Assembly (NCBI GenBank): GCA_024516035.1
Contig: CM044955.1
Location: 12,073,550 to 12,137,549, forward strand
DNA: 64,000 nt
From: Bactericera cockerelli
Taxonomy: Eukaryota; Arthropoda; Insecta; Hemiptera; Triozidae
Reading direction: 5' to 3'
Both the position numbers and the translations under genes were made by a program. The notes beneath the pieces are model-generated. The model did no database searches, was not told where the DNA came from, and saw only the letters and a program-made list of their open reading frames with translations. Within the stretch, counting starts at the first letter, position 1; each line of letters opens with the position of its first letter. Positions 39,116 to 50,400 of the stretch are shown here, piece by piece.

Positions 39116-39420
39116 TATACAAGGTGTTTTACTGTTTCCTCCAAACACATGAGGCTGGCATTTCCGGGCCTACCCAGGCTGGGTGAGGTCAATGTGGGTA
39201 GCTGGTACGATTCCCAGCGAATGGAGGGTAACACCCCCGTCCTCATCAGGACGTTATAACCAAATAAAATCGTTGGCGTTAGGAAGGGCATCCAGCCATA
39301 AAACAAGTGCAGCTTCACCCAACCAACCTCAACCATGAGGTTGAACAATGCCGACCCCAATAGCAACATGAGCTAATATGGGATAAAGGCAAGGAAGATA
39401 TAATTATATATACAAGGTGT
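39116..39420 (+). mobile_element. SINE family C (copy 5), 5'-truncated, with target duplication
   Basis: SINE 39128-39408 flanked by TATACAAGGTGT (39116-39127, 39409-39420). Core GGCTGGGTGAGGTCAATGTG, CGAATGGAGGGTAACACCCC; tail CGTTGGCGTTAGGAAGGGCA, CAACCTCAACCATGAGGTTG. The tRNA head is absent, as with LINE-type 5' truncation. The duplicated target is the tip of the MITE that follows. Confidence 0.9.
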
Positions 39421-39833
39421 CCCAGATCTTTATTTAGAAAATTTCATAGAAATAGAAAGTGCCGACAAGAATTTGTATTCTTAATTTGGTTACAAATTGT
39501 TCATGAGGGATACCTTCCGATTCGCTCGTGTTGACCCATCACCTAAATGGGAAGTATTGTATCACTTCTCGCCCATCAGAGGGGAGTCTTACTACGGAAT
39601 GGGCAGGCTACAACACAGACCACAAGCGTCTACAGTAGCTCCTGTTTCATGGCCACGAAATATAAAAGTCTGTGAAACACTCATCTTTTCAAAAACAACA
39701 AAAAATCAATTCTAGGGGACACCCTAATACCACTAAAATAATCTTAGATCATTTTTTTCGAATGATATTTTAGTTTTAATGTCTGCTAGATTTGATTATG
39801 AAATTTTCTAAAAATAAAACTTGTTCACCCTGC
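39411..39833. mobile_element. Tc1/mariner-like MITE with nested SINE A
   Basis: Left end ACAAGGTGTCCCAGATCTTT then ATTTAGAAAATTTCAT; right end, complemented, GCAGGGTGAACAAGTTTTAT then TTTTAGAAAATTTCAT. The centre is taken up by a SINE A copy (39461-39706). Confidence 0.75.
39461..39706 (+). mobile_element. tRNA-headed SINE, family A (copy 4), head lost
   Basis: Starts at GCCGACAAGAATTTGTATTC, just after the tRNA part; body GTTGACCCATCACCTAAATG, TACGGAATGGGCAGGCTACA, end TTTCATGGCCACGAAAT. Confidence 0.85.
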
Positions 39834-40330
39834 AGATAGCACGTCCATGATTATTTTCTATCGAATTAGTGTGAACTAAATAATATGGTCGACAGGCCGT
39901 TAGCTGACCACGCAACCAACACCCGCCTTTGCACAATAAGGTTTTGGTCAATTCTTTTCTATATTTGTGTTTACATTCTGAATATTCTGATACACCCTTT
40001 TGTCACGTGATTGCCATGATTAGATTCAATACTGGGTGAATCATGAACATTAAACTTAAAAGTTAAGTAGCCCTTCTACGATCAAGTATTGTGTCAATAT
40101 CTATGTCAGTCACATTTTCAATGTATATCTCATTTATCTTATTAGAGCGATAGACTGGTTTTCCCGCCCCACTCAGACTGAGTGAATTAAGTGTGTAATA
40201 GCTCAAATAGTGAATAGAACCAAAGTCTCGATTAGTTATGAGTTTTATGACTGTTAATGAGCAGTTGAAGTTATTTCTTTTGTCGTTGAAGTTGAAGTTG
40301 TTTTTTTTTTAAAGTGTCGATGAAGTTATT
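39834..40330. other. No gene recognised
   Basis: Short GAAGTTGAAGTTG repeats near 40285; nothing else. Confidence 0.5.
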
Positions 40331-40636
40331 ATTTTTTTTTTAAAGATGAGTGTTTCACAGCCTTTTTTATTTCGTAGTCATGAAACAGGAGCTACTGTAG
40401 ACGCTTGTGTTCTGTGTTATACTCTGCCCATCCCGTAGTGTGCCTCCCCTCTGATGGGCGAGAAGTGACACAATACTTCCCATTTAGGTACTGGGTCAAC
40501 ACGAGCGCACCGGAAGGTATCCCTTACAAACAACTGTAACCAAATTTTGAATACAAATTTTTGTCGCCGCGGGGGTTCGAACCCGGGACCTTCCACATGG
40601 GAAGCGAGTGCTTAACCACTGAGCTATTCGTGCGCT
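40331..40636 (-). mobile_element. tRNA-headed SINE, family A (copy 5, minus)
   Basis: Full copy on minus: head GCGCACGAATAGCTCAGTGG, TTAAGCACTCGCTTCCCATG, GGTCCCGGGTTCGAACCCCC; body and tail as in 7637-7926, with poly(T) at the left. Best-preserved tRNA head of the family. Confidence 0.93.
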
Positions 40637-40999
40637 ATTTACCTACCTATGTATGTTTAAATTTTATGACACACTTACCAAGTAAAAAAGTAAATGTATT
40701 GTTTTTCTTACTGTTGCACAACAGAAATTGCTCACCTAGGTACTTAAAAACCAAATACTTACTTACTTGCTAAAATAACATAAACAATTACGATGATCTA
40801 ATGAATTAGTATTACTCATTATGAAACGTGTGTCTGCACTTCGACATAACACAGCTAATAATGCACTAATCGGCTCATCCATTGTATTGATGATTTCTAA
40901 ATGGGTTAGTAAGTAATGGTTCCAGAGTTTGTTATGATTTCGCTAGTATAGGAGCCATGGACGCCCAGATTCAATTCTAGGCTCCTTCATGCCATTGAT
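40637..40999. other. No gene recognised
   Basis: AT-rich; nothing recognised. Confidence 0.5.
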
Positions 41000-41137
41000 T
41001 TTATTTGGTTTTAAGGCCCTGACTTGAGATGACAGGACGGGGGTTTTACCTCCATTCGCTGGGAATCGTACCAGCTACCCACATTAACCTCACCAGCCTG
41101 GTAGAGCCGAATTTGCCAGCTTCACAGTTCGGACAAT
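41000..41137 (-). repeat. SINE family C core fragment (minus)
   Basis: TTTATTTGGTTTTAAGGCCC, GACAGGACGGGGGTTTTACC, CATTCGCTGGGAATCGTACC; stops at TTGCCAGCTTCACAGTTCGG where SINE E begins. Confidence 0.75.
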
Positions 41138-41347
41138 ATAATAATAATAACCTCTTTAGTGGAAGCCACCAGGCGAGGTTAATGCTCAAAGCATTTTCTA
41201 CCACCTAACCCTCAGAGCTTATTAAAGTGGTCACAAACTCAACATAACGAGAAGAAAAATTCATGCACTGGGTGGGATTCGAACAACGGATCCCTACGCT
41301 ACCTGGGTTACCAGACTAGAGCGTTAACCACTTGACTACCAGTGCAC
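41138..41347 (-). mobile_element. tRNA-headed SINE, family E (copy 2, minus)
   Basis: Minus head GTGCACTGGTAGTCAAGTGG, TTAACGCTCTAGTCTGGTAA, then the T-arm before CCCACCCAGTGCATGAA; 3' half has the stem-loop GGTAGAAAATGC/GCATTAACCTCGCC and TTCCACTAAAGAGG then (ATT)n. Confidence 0.9.
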
Positions 41348-41960
41348 AAGAGTTGCTATTGTTGTTTTTATGAGACTGTTGTATTCGTGTCATTGACGCT
41401 ACCTCATCAACTACCAAGTACTTTATACTATGTTCTCACTTCTCACCCTGTAAGCTATCCCTTATCACTGTTATCACCAGTGGAATTATTTACACACTGA
41501 ACTCATTTTAAGAGATTTTATCTCGCAAGGCACACGAACCAATACAACAACGGAACTTTCTTGATTAACCTTTGTTTGTGAGTGCTCCTGGCCACAACAA
41601 ATTTTCATGTAAAGAAAAAAAACATGTTTGTTTACAGACGCTCGTCTGACTTTATCTTTATGGTCTCTTGCTCTCAAATTGATCTCAGTAGATCGATCTA
41701 GATAGTGGACTGCGGGACCTGCAAGTCGGTGGTTCGATTCTAAGTGCGAGGACACAATATCCTTGACCCTGTGGTAGAGCCAGTACCTTGTAAAATAATA
41801 TAACCTTGGCTCATTACCAGATGCTGGTCATATGAAGGAAATTTTTTATTTATAAAAAATGTTATCATCTTGTTGATTAAAAAAAAAAAAAAAAAAATCA
41901 AGTTATTTGAAACTAAAAAAAATATATATAACCATGCTATTGAATGTGAGCGGCCACAAC
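41348..41960. other. No gene recognised
   Basis: AT-rich with a poly(A) run at 41879-41898. GGGACCTGCAAGTCGGTGGT with TTCGATTC near 41715 is a lone tRNA-like T-arm. Confidence 0.45.
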
Positions 41961-42092
41961 GGAGTCCCACAAATTGTCTATATCAAGCTGTAGGTATATA
42001 CAAGGGTCTAAGTAGGCGGCCACAACGAGAACCCTGGCCTAGACCCTCGACCCTGGTACCTACAGCTTGATATAGACGATTTTCGAGACTCC
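41961..42092. repeat. Foldback repeat, about 45-bp arms
   Basis: GGAGTCCCACAAATTGTCTA, TATCAAGCTGTAGGTA on the left; complemented on the right at TACCTACAGCTTGATATAGA and GAGACTCC. A third partial copy of the left arm follows at about 42115. Confidence 0.8.
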
Positions 42093-42165
42093 ATTAATAA
42101 TGTAACCCGGCAACAACGGAGTCCCGAAAATTGTCTGTATCAAAATTGTCTGTTGTCTAGTATCT

Positions 42166-42980
42166 ACATTATAAAAAATAAAATAAAAAGAATATCTTGA
42201 GGTTTATTAACTATGTTAAGAGCTTTTGCATTATAGGTTTGTCGTCAGACACAAATGTAACAACGCATAAATGAGATTAAAACGCATTAGAACCTTGGAA
42301 CGTTATTTTTTTATGACGATCCTAGAAGTTTAGAATCCAGCAAAGAGCATGACTCTTGAATTTAAGAACATGTTCAATATTTATGCTTACTCCCTGTAAT
42401 TTTCTAGGGGGGGCTGAACCCCCGTAACTATGTATGTTTAAAGGATCATCAATAAAATTTGTAGCGATTAATTAAGTCCTAGTCCTCAGATTTGGAAAGA
42501 TAATTTCTATAAACTTAACTTCAGGAGTCGAAGGGAATTTCATGGTAGAAAGCTGAAATGTTTGATGATTCATCTAGAGTTTTCTATTTCTTAACTCCAT
42601 TCATGCTGCCTCGTTGATCCATTCTAGTCTTGATTAGACTATTCCATGTTTGTCAAGAAAGGTCAAACGATCTTTTCTTCTAATCGAATCAAGAGGCTAT
42701 CTCAATTGATAATTGAGGCTCTGAACTCAATTAACTTAATTAATAAACTAGGATTTGTTGCATGCTCTTTTTATTAATAGGACAATCCTCCCATTCCTGT
42801 TCCATGGTGGAATATTTTTGGACTCTTTGATTTTAACATAATTGAATCAATTTCAATTTTTAGAATACTTAGAACAAGCACAGCACCAATTCGATCAATT
42901 AGTAAGTTGACTAGTTGTTGCTGACATTCATGATGGAGTAAGAGTTAAAAGTCTTTTTTACTTTCCTTATAGTCTTTATA
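42166..42980. other. No gene recognised
   Basis: AT-rich; no coding or repeat signature found. Confidence 0.5.
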
Positions 42981-43143
42981 GTGTGGCTGGGGGACTATAA
43001 ACAGGGAGTAGACCAGCATTGGCTTGATTCTGGGGGCCCTTGTCAATTATTAACCTCTTTGTAAAGAGAGTGGTAGAAGTGCTGAGTCATTCCACCACTG
43101 TCTGGCTACGATCGTTCACGATGACGCCACCCTATGATGATAT
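42981..43143 (+). repeat. SINE-like repeat K (copy 2), (ATG)n tail
   Basis: GTGTGGCTGGGGGACTATAA, ACAGGGAGTAGACCAGCATT, ACGATGACGCCACCCTATGA. Close to 3985-4192 but without the doubled head. Confidence 0.8.
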
Positions 43144-44327
43144 CCTTTAGAAAGGAAAGTAATAGAATCAGCCAAAATTTTCGATTGTGAGTTTTCAGTG
43201 CCAAAACACGTTTTTTTTATTATTGTTCTCACAGTCAAGAGTGTTGATCCATTCAGATTGGCATGAACATTGTTCTGTTCATGAAAACACATGAGACCTT
43301 TTAGTCCTTTGACCCTATCAGCCTGAGGAGTAAAAGAAATCCAACCAAGTTAAAAGTAATTAAAAAACCAAAACAAATTTGATAACTTAGAATAAGTAGG
43401 TATTTATATTTGCTGAATATCATATTTACAAATTAATTACATTTTTTGCTTAAAAAAATAATACATAATTATTATGTTCAATCATTTTGAATGATATATT
43501 TTCTTGTATTTGCACTTCACTAGATCAAAAGTACCTACCTAAACTAGGTACAACGCGCATATTTCAAGAAATTAGTTACTTAAAAATAAAAAAAAAACTA
43601 AGGGCGAAGTTAATGGACAAAATCGAGTTCTTAAGGTTTTCCCCATCTATGAAAGTACGCAAATCGAAACTTAGCGCCACAGAGGTATTACAAAAACGTC
43701 TATTAATTTCACCCTAAATACAAGTTTAAAGAGCATTTTTAACAATAATAAAAGTTGATTTATTCTAGGCGGTGTAGTATTTTGAGTATTACCTAATGTC
43801 ATCTAGTTTGTCAACTTAGAATTGAATTTTTTAATTCTTTCAATTTTTATTTCTTAAATTAAGGACTTCTTTAAAATTAGAAAGCTTAAAAAAGCAGGGA
43901 GCTAGGATGAAATAGATTAAAATAATAAACAAAACATACGAGAATATAATATAATTTGTGTAATACTGAACTACAGATTAATTAATAAATTTAATTAAAC
44001 CTTTTTATTCAATTACAATCAATTTAGACTAGTTTGTAGAGTATGTCGACAAGGTAAATTAGATTTGATCCCTATGAGGGACATTTTAGGATAAAGGGAT
44101 GTACGTATAATAAAATTTACACTTATTACTAAGGTATTTTGTTATTATCTATGATTGAATTTTCATTGTTCTTGAATAATATGAGTAGTAGAGTAAAATT
44201 CTGAAAAAGAATTTTTTCCATTTTTATGTTAATGGAATTTGAACTAGGTACATTAGTGAAGTCTAAATGGAAGTTTATTATTTTTCAATAACTATGTGAT
44301 TTAAATTGTGACAGCTGTTTAGTTAAA
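43144..44327. other. No gene recognised
   Basis: Very AT-rich. The 76-codon frame at 43487 has no recognisable motif and no splice context. Confidence 0.5.
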
Positions 44328-44475
44328 CCGACCTCAGTAACTTGATCGATAAGGCGGCGGACTTGTAATCTGGAGGTCAGTGGTTCAAGTCCCGGTTTCA
44401 GTGTAGATTTAGTAAAGGGAGTTTGAGTAGTTGTGATATTACAAAAGTGATTAACAAAAGTCTGATAACTTTACA
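44328..44475 (+). mobile_element. tRNA-headed SINE, family I (copy 3, plus)
   Basis: ACCGACCTCAGTAACTTGAT, CGATAAGGCGGCGGACTTGT, AGTGGTTCAAGTCCCGGTTT, then AGTTTGAGTAGTTGTGATAT. Best-preserved copy of the family. Confidence 0.85.
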
Positions 44476-44985
44476 ATTAAACTATTACAACTTCAGCTAT
44501 TCAATTGTAGCAATATTTAACTTTCAAGCAGCAGTATAGAGTACCAAGACGATCAATTTATTATATTGAATCATTATTGCATTGATCTGGAAATTCGCAA
44601 CTTTTTATGTGCATGCATGTAATGCTTTAATATGCCATCAAGATGTTTCAATCTTTCCGAATAGATAAAATTCGTCCTCCAATTCACATCAATAAATGCG
44701 ATAGACATTGAAACTGACTCAATACTAAACTTTTATTGATCGTCAGTCGAAAGAAACTTTTAATGAACTTGTTTAAATTTGATTGATAAACGCAAACTTA
44801 GACAATATTATATATTTAGTAGCTGATTTCATATTTCTAGGCTGACCCAACTAGACTTCACTTCGAATATTGCTTTAATTTATTGTCAAATATCATTTCT
44901 AATCATCGTGTAACAGTCAACCATCACTGTGACGGTGAGTTCCTAAGTTTGTGACGTTTTTAGAGCTGATCAAGAATTTTTCTTG
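44476..44985. other. No gene recognised
   Basis: AT-rich. TTTATTG at about 44877 could be a reverse-strand AATAAA for the distant fuseless transcript, but it lies over 2 kb from the stop. Confidence 0.35.
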
Positions 44986-44989
44986 AACA

Positions 44990-45073
44990 GGATTTGATTT
45001 TGAATTCAAATACAATACTTTCCTTATCCTATAATAAGGAAGGTATTGTATTTGAATTCAAAATCAAAACCTG
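44990..45073. repeat. Near-perfect palindrome, about 40-bp arms
   Basis: Left CAGGATTTGATTTTGAATTC then AAATACAATACTTTCCTTAT; right is its complement. The centre (TACTTTCCTTAT...ATAAGGAAGGTA) equals the 3' hairpin of the Helentron-like elements at 22599 and 63356. Confidence 0.9.
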
Positions 45074-46145
45074 TTAAAAAAAATAGGTTGTTAGGTGTTG
45101 AGGGCACGTGGTTTTTGAAATGATGTTATAAAAAGTAAGTTTAAACTGTGAGGAAAAAACGTTCATATAAACAACGGAATTCCTTCAATAGATTTCAATG
45201 TTTAGATTAATAATAAATAGTAATAGATTGTAGAATAAATATAAATCGGGATTTCCGATGAAGCTACTCTACGCAAGGTAAACGTAAGTCTGCAGCTATT
45301 CTAGAAACTCAATCTTGTAAGAAAATTCCTTACATGTAAATTCTCATTGTTCTCAATTATAATTAACTAGCTGCGTTCACCGTGACATGGCCGTGATGGT
45401 GAAAGAAAAATATTTGGTAGATATGTATTGATAGTTATTTTGATACACTTCTGTTTCTCAATTCATAATAATGACCATAAAATACACAAATAATTATGTA
45501 TGATGATTATGTAATCATCTCTATGTTGCGACACGAAAGGTTGAATTGAAGATAATCACAAAGTAGGTAATATGGTAAAAAAGATCTGAGAATGAACATC
45601 CTCTTTTTTAATTGAGACCCTTTTTCATTGTCTTAATATGCGAAGGATAGAAACAATAAAAAAATGGTTAAACAAATCGATCATTCTTTTGTTCTATAGC
45701 ACGTGAGGACGAAATAGTATTTGTGGAAGGTTAAAAATGCAGAAAAGATCAGTTATAGGAATATTCTTCTTCCAGAAATCTATTCGGACGGCCAGATTGG
45801 ATACTGTAAAAGATCAAGTTTTAAAAAGTGGACATTTTGAAAATCTCAATAGCTCTTATACAATGCCACTAGAAACCATAATAAATTTTAGCTCAATCGG
45901 ACCTGTAATTATTTTCGATAAATTTCTAATATTAGAAATCGAAAAGTTATTGTGTTCGTTTTTTTACCTCAACTGTACTGAAATCCACGTGTGTACAATG
46001 GTATTCTAATCAAAATCTTTAAAGACAAATGCTGAACTGTTGATTGGGTTATTCAAACCTTGCAGTTCCTCCACTCCATTAGCACTTCCTCGATTAGAGG
46101 ATTTGTAAATCTACTTGGATCCCAAATTCGGACACCTTCTTCGCA
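45074..46145. other. No gene; contains motif P at 45918
   Basis: AT-rich. A 90-codon plus frame (45737-46009) overlaps the P motif and is not convincing as a gene. Confidence 0.5.
45918..45966 (+). repeat. Recurrent palindromic motif P (copy 5)
   Basis: TCGATAAATTTCTAATATTA, GAAATCGAAAAGTTATTGTG, TTCGTTTTTTT. Confidence 0.7.
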
Positions 46146-46146
46146 T

Positions 46147-47206
46147 GGACACAAGTGGGCTAGTCTGACTCTGTGGACACAAGTGGGCTAGTCTGGCTCT
46201 GTGGACACAAGTGGGCTGGTCTGACTCTGTGGGCACAAGTGGGCTAGTCTGACTCTGTGGACACAAGTGGGCTAGTCTGACTCTGTGGACACAAGTGGGC
46301 TAGTCTGGCTCTGTGGACACAAGTGGGCTGGTCTGACTCTGTGGGCACAAGTGGGCTAGTCTGACTCTGTGGACACAAGTGGGCTAGTCTGACTCTGTGG
46401 ACACAAGTGGGCTAGTCTGACTCTGTGGACACAAGTGGGCTAGCCTGACTCTGTGAACACAAGTGGGCTAGTCTGACTCTGTGGACACAAGTGGGCTAGT
46501 CTGACTCTGTGAACACAAGTGGGCTAGTCTGACCCTGTGGACACAAGTGGGCTAGTCTGACTCTGTGGACACAAGTGGGCTGGTCTGACTCTGTGGACAC
46601 AAGTGGGCTAGTCTGACTCTGTGGACACAAGTGGGCTAGTCTGACTCTGTGGACACAAGTGGGCTAGTCTGACTCTGTGGACACAAGTGGGCTGGTCTGA
46701 CTCTGTGGACACAAGTGGGCTAGTCTGACTCTGTGGACACAAGTGGGCTAGTCTGACTCTGTGGACACAAGTGGGCTAGTCTGACTCTGTGGACACAAGT
46801 GGGCTAGTCTGACTCTGTGGACACAAGTGGGCTAGTCTGACTCTGTGGACACAAGTGGGCTAGTCTGACTCTGTGGACACAAGTGGGCTAGTCTGACTCT
46901 GTGGACACAAGTGGGCTAGTCTGACTCTGTGGACACAAGTGGGCTAGTCTGACTCTGTGGACACAAGTGGGCTAGTCTGACTCTGTGGACACAAGTGGGC
47001 TAGTCTGACTCTGTGGACACAAGTGGGCTAGTCTGACTCTGTGGACACAAGTGGGCTAGTCTGACTCTGTGGACACAAGTGGGCTAGTCTGACTCTGTGG
47101 ACACAAGTGGGCTAGTCTGACTCTGTGGACACAAGTGGGCTAGTCTGACTCTGTGGACACAAGTGGGCTAGTCTGACTCTGTGGACACAAGTGGGCTGGT
47201 CTGACC
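46147..47206. repeat. 28-bp minisatellite, 37 full units, next to the fuseless stop codon
   Basis: Unit CTGTGGACACAAGTGGGCTA plus GTCTGACT. Full units start at 46171 and every 28 bp to 47179, with one partial unit before. Variants (GGCT end, GGGC for GGAC, TGGT for TAGT) are grouped at the left, where a four-unit pattern (46171-46282) is repeated (46283-46394). The array ends one base from the stop codon of the minus-strand gene, so the gene's 3' UTR must begin in it. Confidence 0.97.
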
Positions 47207-47207
47207 C

Positions 47208-47429
47208 TCATACCACCGTGTTGGTCTCCCGACTGGGAGTGGGACTGGGCGGGACTATGATGGAGGCCCGCTTGTGGTGCAGATAGATGTGGTTGATGAG
47301 GGGATCCTGCTGGCCTCCAGGAGACATGAGGGTTTCACAGGAGATGTGGTTGTCCTCACTCTTCCTGCCCGTCAGAGGCATCTCCTGTTTCTTCTGGAGC
47401 TGCTTCAAGAACTTTTTCCTTCTCTTCGA
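47208..47429 (-). CDS. fusl: fusl exon 5 (stop codon)
   Basis: Acceptor TTTTCTTCCAG; 73 codons and TGA at 47210-47208. Begins SKRRKKFLKQLQKKQEMPLT and ends with a Pro/Ser/Thr stretch (PPSPTPSRETNTVV). The exon is GC-rich and in frame with exon 4. The last coding bases lie next to the 28-bp array. Confidence 0.85.
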   Translation of the reverse strand, partial: SKRRKKFLKQLQKKQEMPLTGRKSEDNHISCETLMSPGGQQDPLINHIYLHHKRASIIVPPSPTPSRETNTVV

Positions 47430-50400
47430 CTGGAAGAAAACAGAAAGCGAAAAGACATTTTAGATTTATTTTAAATAATTTACAGTATGATAAAGTGAAA
47501 AATAAGCTAAGAGATTATTCATATAAGTTTCGTGTACGTCACAGGTCGTCACAGTGTAAAAGATGTCTTCAGACTAACCCCATTCGTCAGATGCATATCC
47601 AAACAATGGTTGTTTTTAAGTAAGAGTCAATTTTTTTAAAGAATTTCCTTTCACCTCGGGTATCTATCTACCTATGTACTTATCTACTTATCACTTTGGT
47701 AACCAAACCCTAAATATTCTAAGGCCCGAATTATGAAACAGGGTTAGATTGATTTTAATTAGTAGACACTTTCAGCTGACTGAGGCTATAGTAATAATAA
47801 TAACACTCTTTAGTGGAAGGTAAAACCACCAGGCGAGGTTAATGCTCAAAGCATTTCATACCACCTAACCCTAAGAGTCTTATTATTATGTAGTCACAAA
47901 CTCAAATTAATGAGGAAAATTCATGCACTGGGTGGGATTCGAACCATCGGACCCCTACGCTACCTAGATTACCAGACTAGCGCGCTAACCACTTGACTAT
48001 CAATGCACGGTGCTCTGTGATTGTTTGAAATTCCGTGTTAAGTGATGGTGTCCACGTCCACTCAGATTAAATTTAATCCTGTTTCATAATTCGGCCGAGG
48101 GGAATATTTATTGAAAACCTACTACTATCTATAGCAAAAGCTACCCATGTTTCAAAAAAATTAGTACATTTTGGCCTTGGTTCTTTATCAGTAGGTATCT
48201 ACTGAGCAACCAATATCAATTCCGGGAATAGAAGCAGAAAAGAATCTCCAATACAATAAGGACAAATTAAGACTCAAAAAGAACACTTATATTGCTGAAT
48301 GCTGCATTGTTGAAATTCTGACTAAATACATATTAGTTCAAGTGCTCTTGATGGGCATTGATACATCCTTTCTTTAGACAGCGAATAACTCTCAAGTAGG
48401 TATAGATGCACCAAGTGCAGTACAATACTGCTTGTAAGACGGCCATTGTGAACCATTTAATATACTTCTCTAGTAGGATTAGTTTTTAATAAGTACTTAA
48501 TAACTACATACCTGCCTATAGCTCATGTAGTACAAAGCGCTTAGTAACAATCAATATAATTATTTTTAAGTTATAAGATAAGGTTCAAAAAAAAGTTGTT
48601 ACTGGTGGAACTACGTACATACCTTTGTTTTTAAATATTTGTAGTAGTTAGGTAGCTTCATCAAGAACTGGTAATATCAATAATCAAAATACACAATTCT
48701 GGGCTTAATATAGCTTTACTTATAAAGTATTGCCCTTATAAGATTTACTATTATTATTATTACACTGCAAAGGTAATTACAAAAGCAGTCTGAACTTTAG
48801 AAGTTGGAACATTCTAGCAAAATGTTCTACATCTAATTACTAATTAGTCTGGCTGGGGGACGTTAAACAGGGAGAAGACCAGTGTCTCGTTAGAGGACTT
48901 TAAACAGAGAACAGACAAGCCAACCCTTACAAGCCAACCCTTACAAGCCAAGGTAACTTGCAGTTTCCAAAGGGTTTACGAGTAAATGGCTTATAAAGAA
49001 AAGTCCAAGTCCTCATGATGGTTGATCGCATATAGAAATATGTGGTTCAGGACAAGCCAACTTTGAAATAAAGTTGACTGGAGACCATCACTCACCTCTC
49101 CAGCTGTAGCCAAGCTGGCTACAACAACAACATCTAATTACTGGATAACGAACTGCCGATCAATGTCTTTACTCACTTGGAAGAACAGTCTTAAGTAATA
49201 GCAAGGAAAGTCGACGCATTTTCCTCCGTCCTCTTCCGCGTCAATGTAGACGCCCCTGACTAGGATAGAGTTGGACGAGTTGATGAACACCAGGATCAGG
49301 AAACACACGATGTGGGACAGCCAGAAGCCTACCACCTTGTCGTCTGGAAAGAAAAAGATGATGTAATTGTTAAACATTACAATCATCATCATCATCAAAA
49401 AGAAAACACACAGCCCCGTCGTGATATGACCTTTTTTAAATATTCACACGCAGTTTGTGATACAGAATTTACGAGAGTATTTGAATAGTTGTCTAGAAGA
49501 ACCACCTATGTGTTTTTGGGCACTTTTCAGTAGGGTACTTTTAGTAATACCATTAATGCAGCACCCAAATGCTCTGTTTTGACGAAAAAAGACGAATAAA
49601 AACGAGTGGGAACAAAATTTTTGTATGCTGACTTCTCTAGTGATTCAAGCCTTACACATAGTTTCCATTTTTAAAATAAAAAAGAAATCTTAATTTTCAC
49701 ATAGGTGGTTCTTCCCGACAACTATTCATTTTTTTATTACCTATATTGTTTCAATTTAGATATAGTATTGTCTTACAAGTTTCTTTGTATCAAGCAAAAC
49801 GCTAGTTTTGCAACGCCAAGAAAAACAAAACGAGCGTGCTATACTTACGCTAAATATCAAGATCTAGATTTTGAGATAGTTAAGTTTGAAGTGTTGATAA
49901 GAGGGTCCGAATTTCTATACATGGGTGAGCAACTAGGTATTTCAAAGTATTCATTAGTTGTTCCAAGTATACCATGCAGTTGAAAGCGACATAATAATAA
50001 CCAAGAGCATCAAGTGAAACAAGTAATAACAAAATAATCATTCAAAACGAGAATGATCAACAACAAAATTATCATCGGACTCAACAATGTCAACATTTGA
50101 ATAAGATGATGACATAATCAAAGATGATGTCAGTCGAGTAAATAAACCCTTTGTATATAGAACAATGTCTGTAAGTACGTGTACCTACGTCGGTAGAATG
50201 ATGATGTTACAAGTTTATTTTTAAAGACATAAATTCATCACAATGGATGCCTCCCCTCGTCAGGACACAAAACCCAGACATGGTTACCAAGGTCAGGAAC
50301 TTGTGAAACTTTCAACTTGAATGAATTGGACAATTGGTGAATGAGGTAATTTCCAGGGATTTGTATCTTGCAACATTATTCATCCCGAGGAGCACAACCT

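Larger units (their letters stand above)
47430..49176. other. fusl intron 4, with nested repeats
   Basis: Contains MITE F with nested SINE E (47721-48097) and repeat K (48847-49131); 48098-48846 is AT-rich with nothing recognised. Confidence 0.85.

Noticed and set aside
43487..43717. 76-codon Lys-rich frame
   Set aside because: AT-rich codon content without splice or start support; likely chance.
46147..47206. CRISPR-like regular 28-bp repeats
   Set aside because: Units are contiguous without spacers and the DNA is animal nuclear; a minisatellite.
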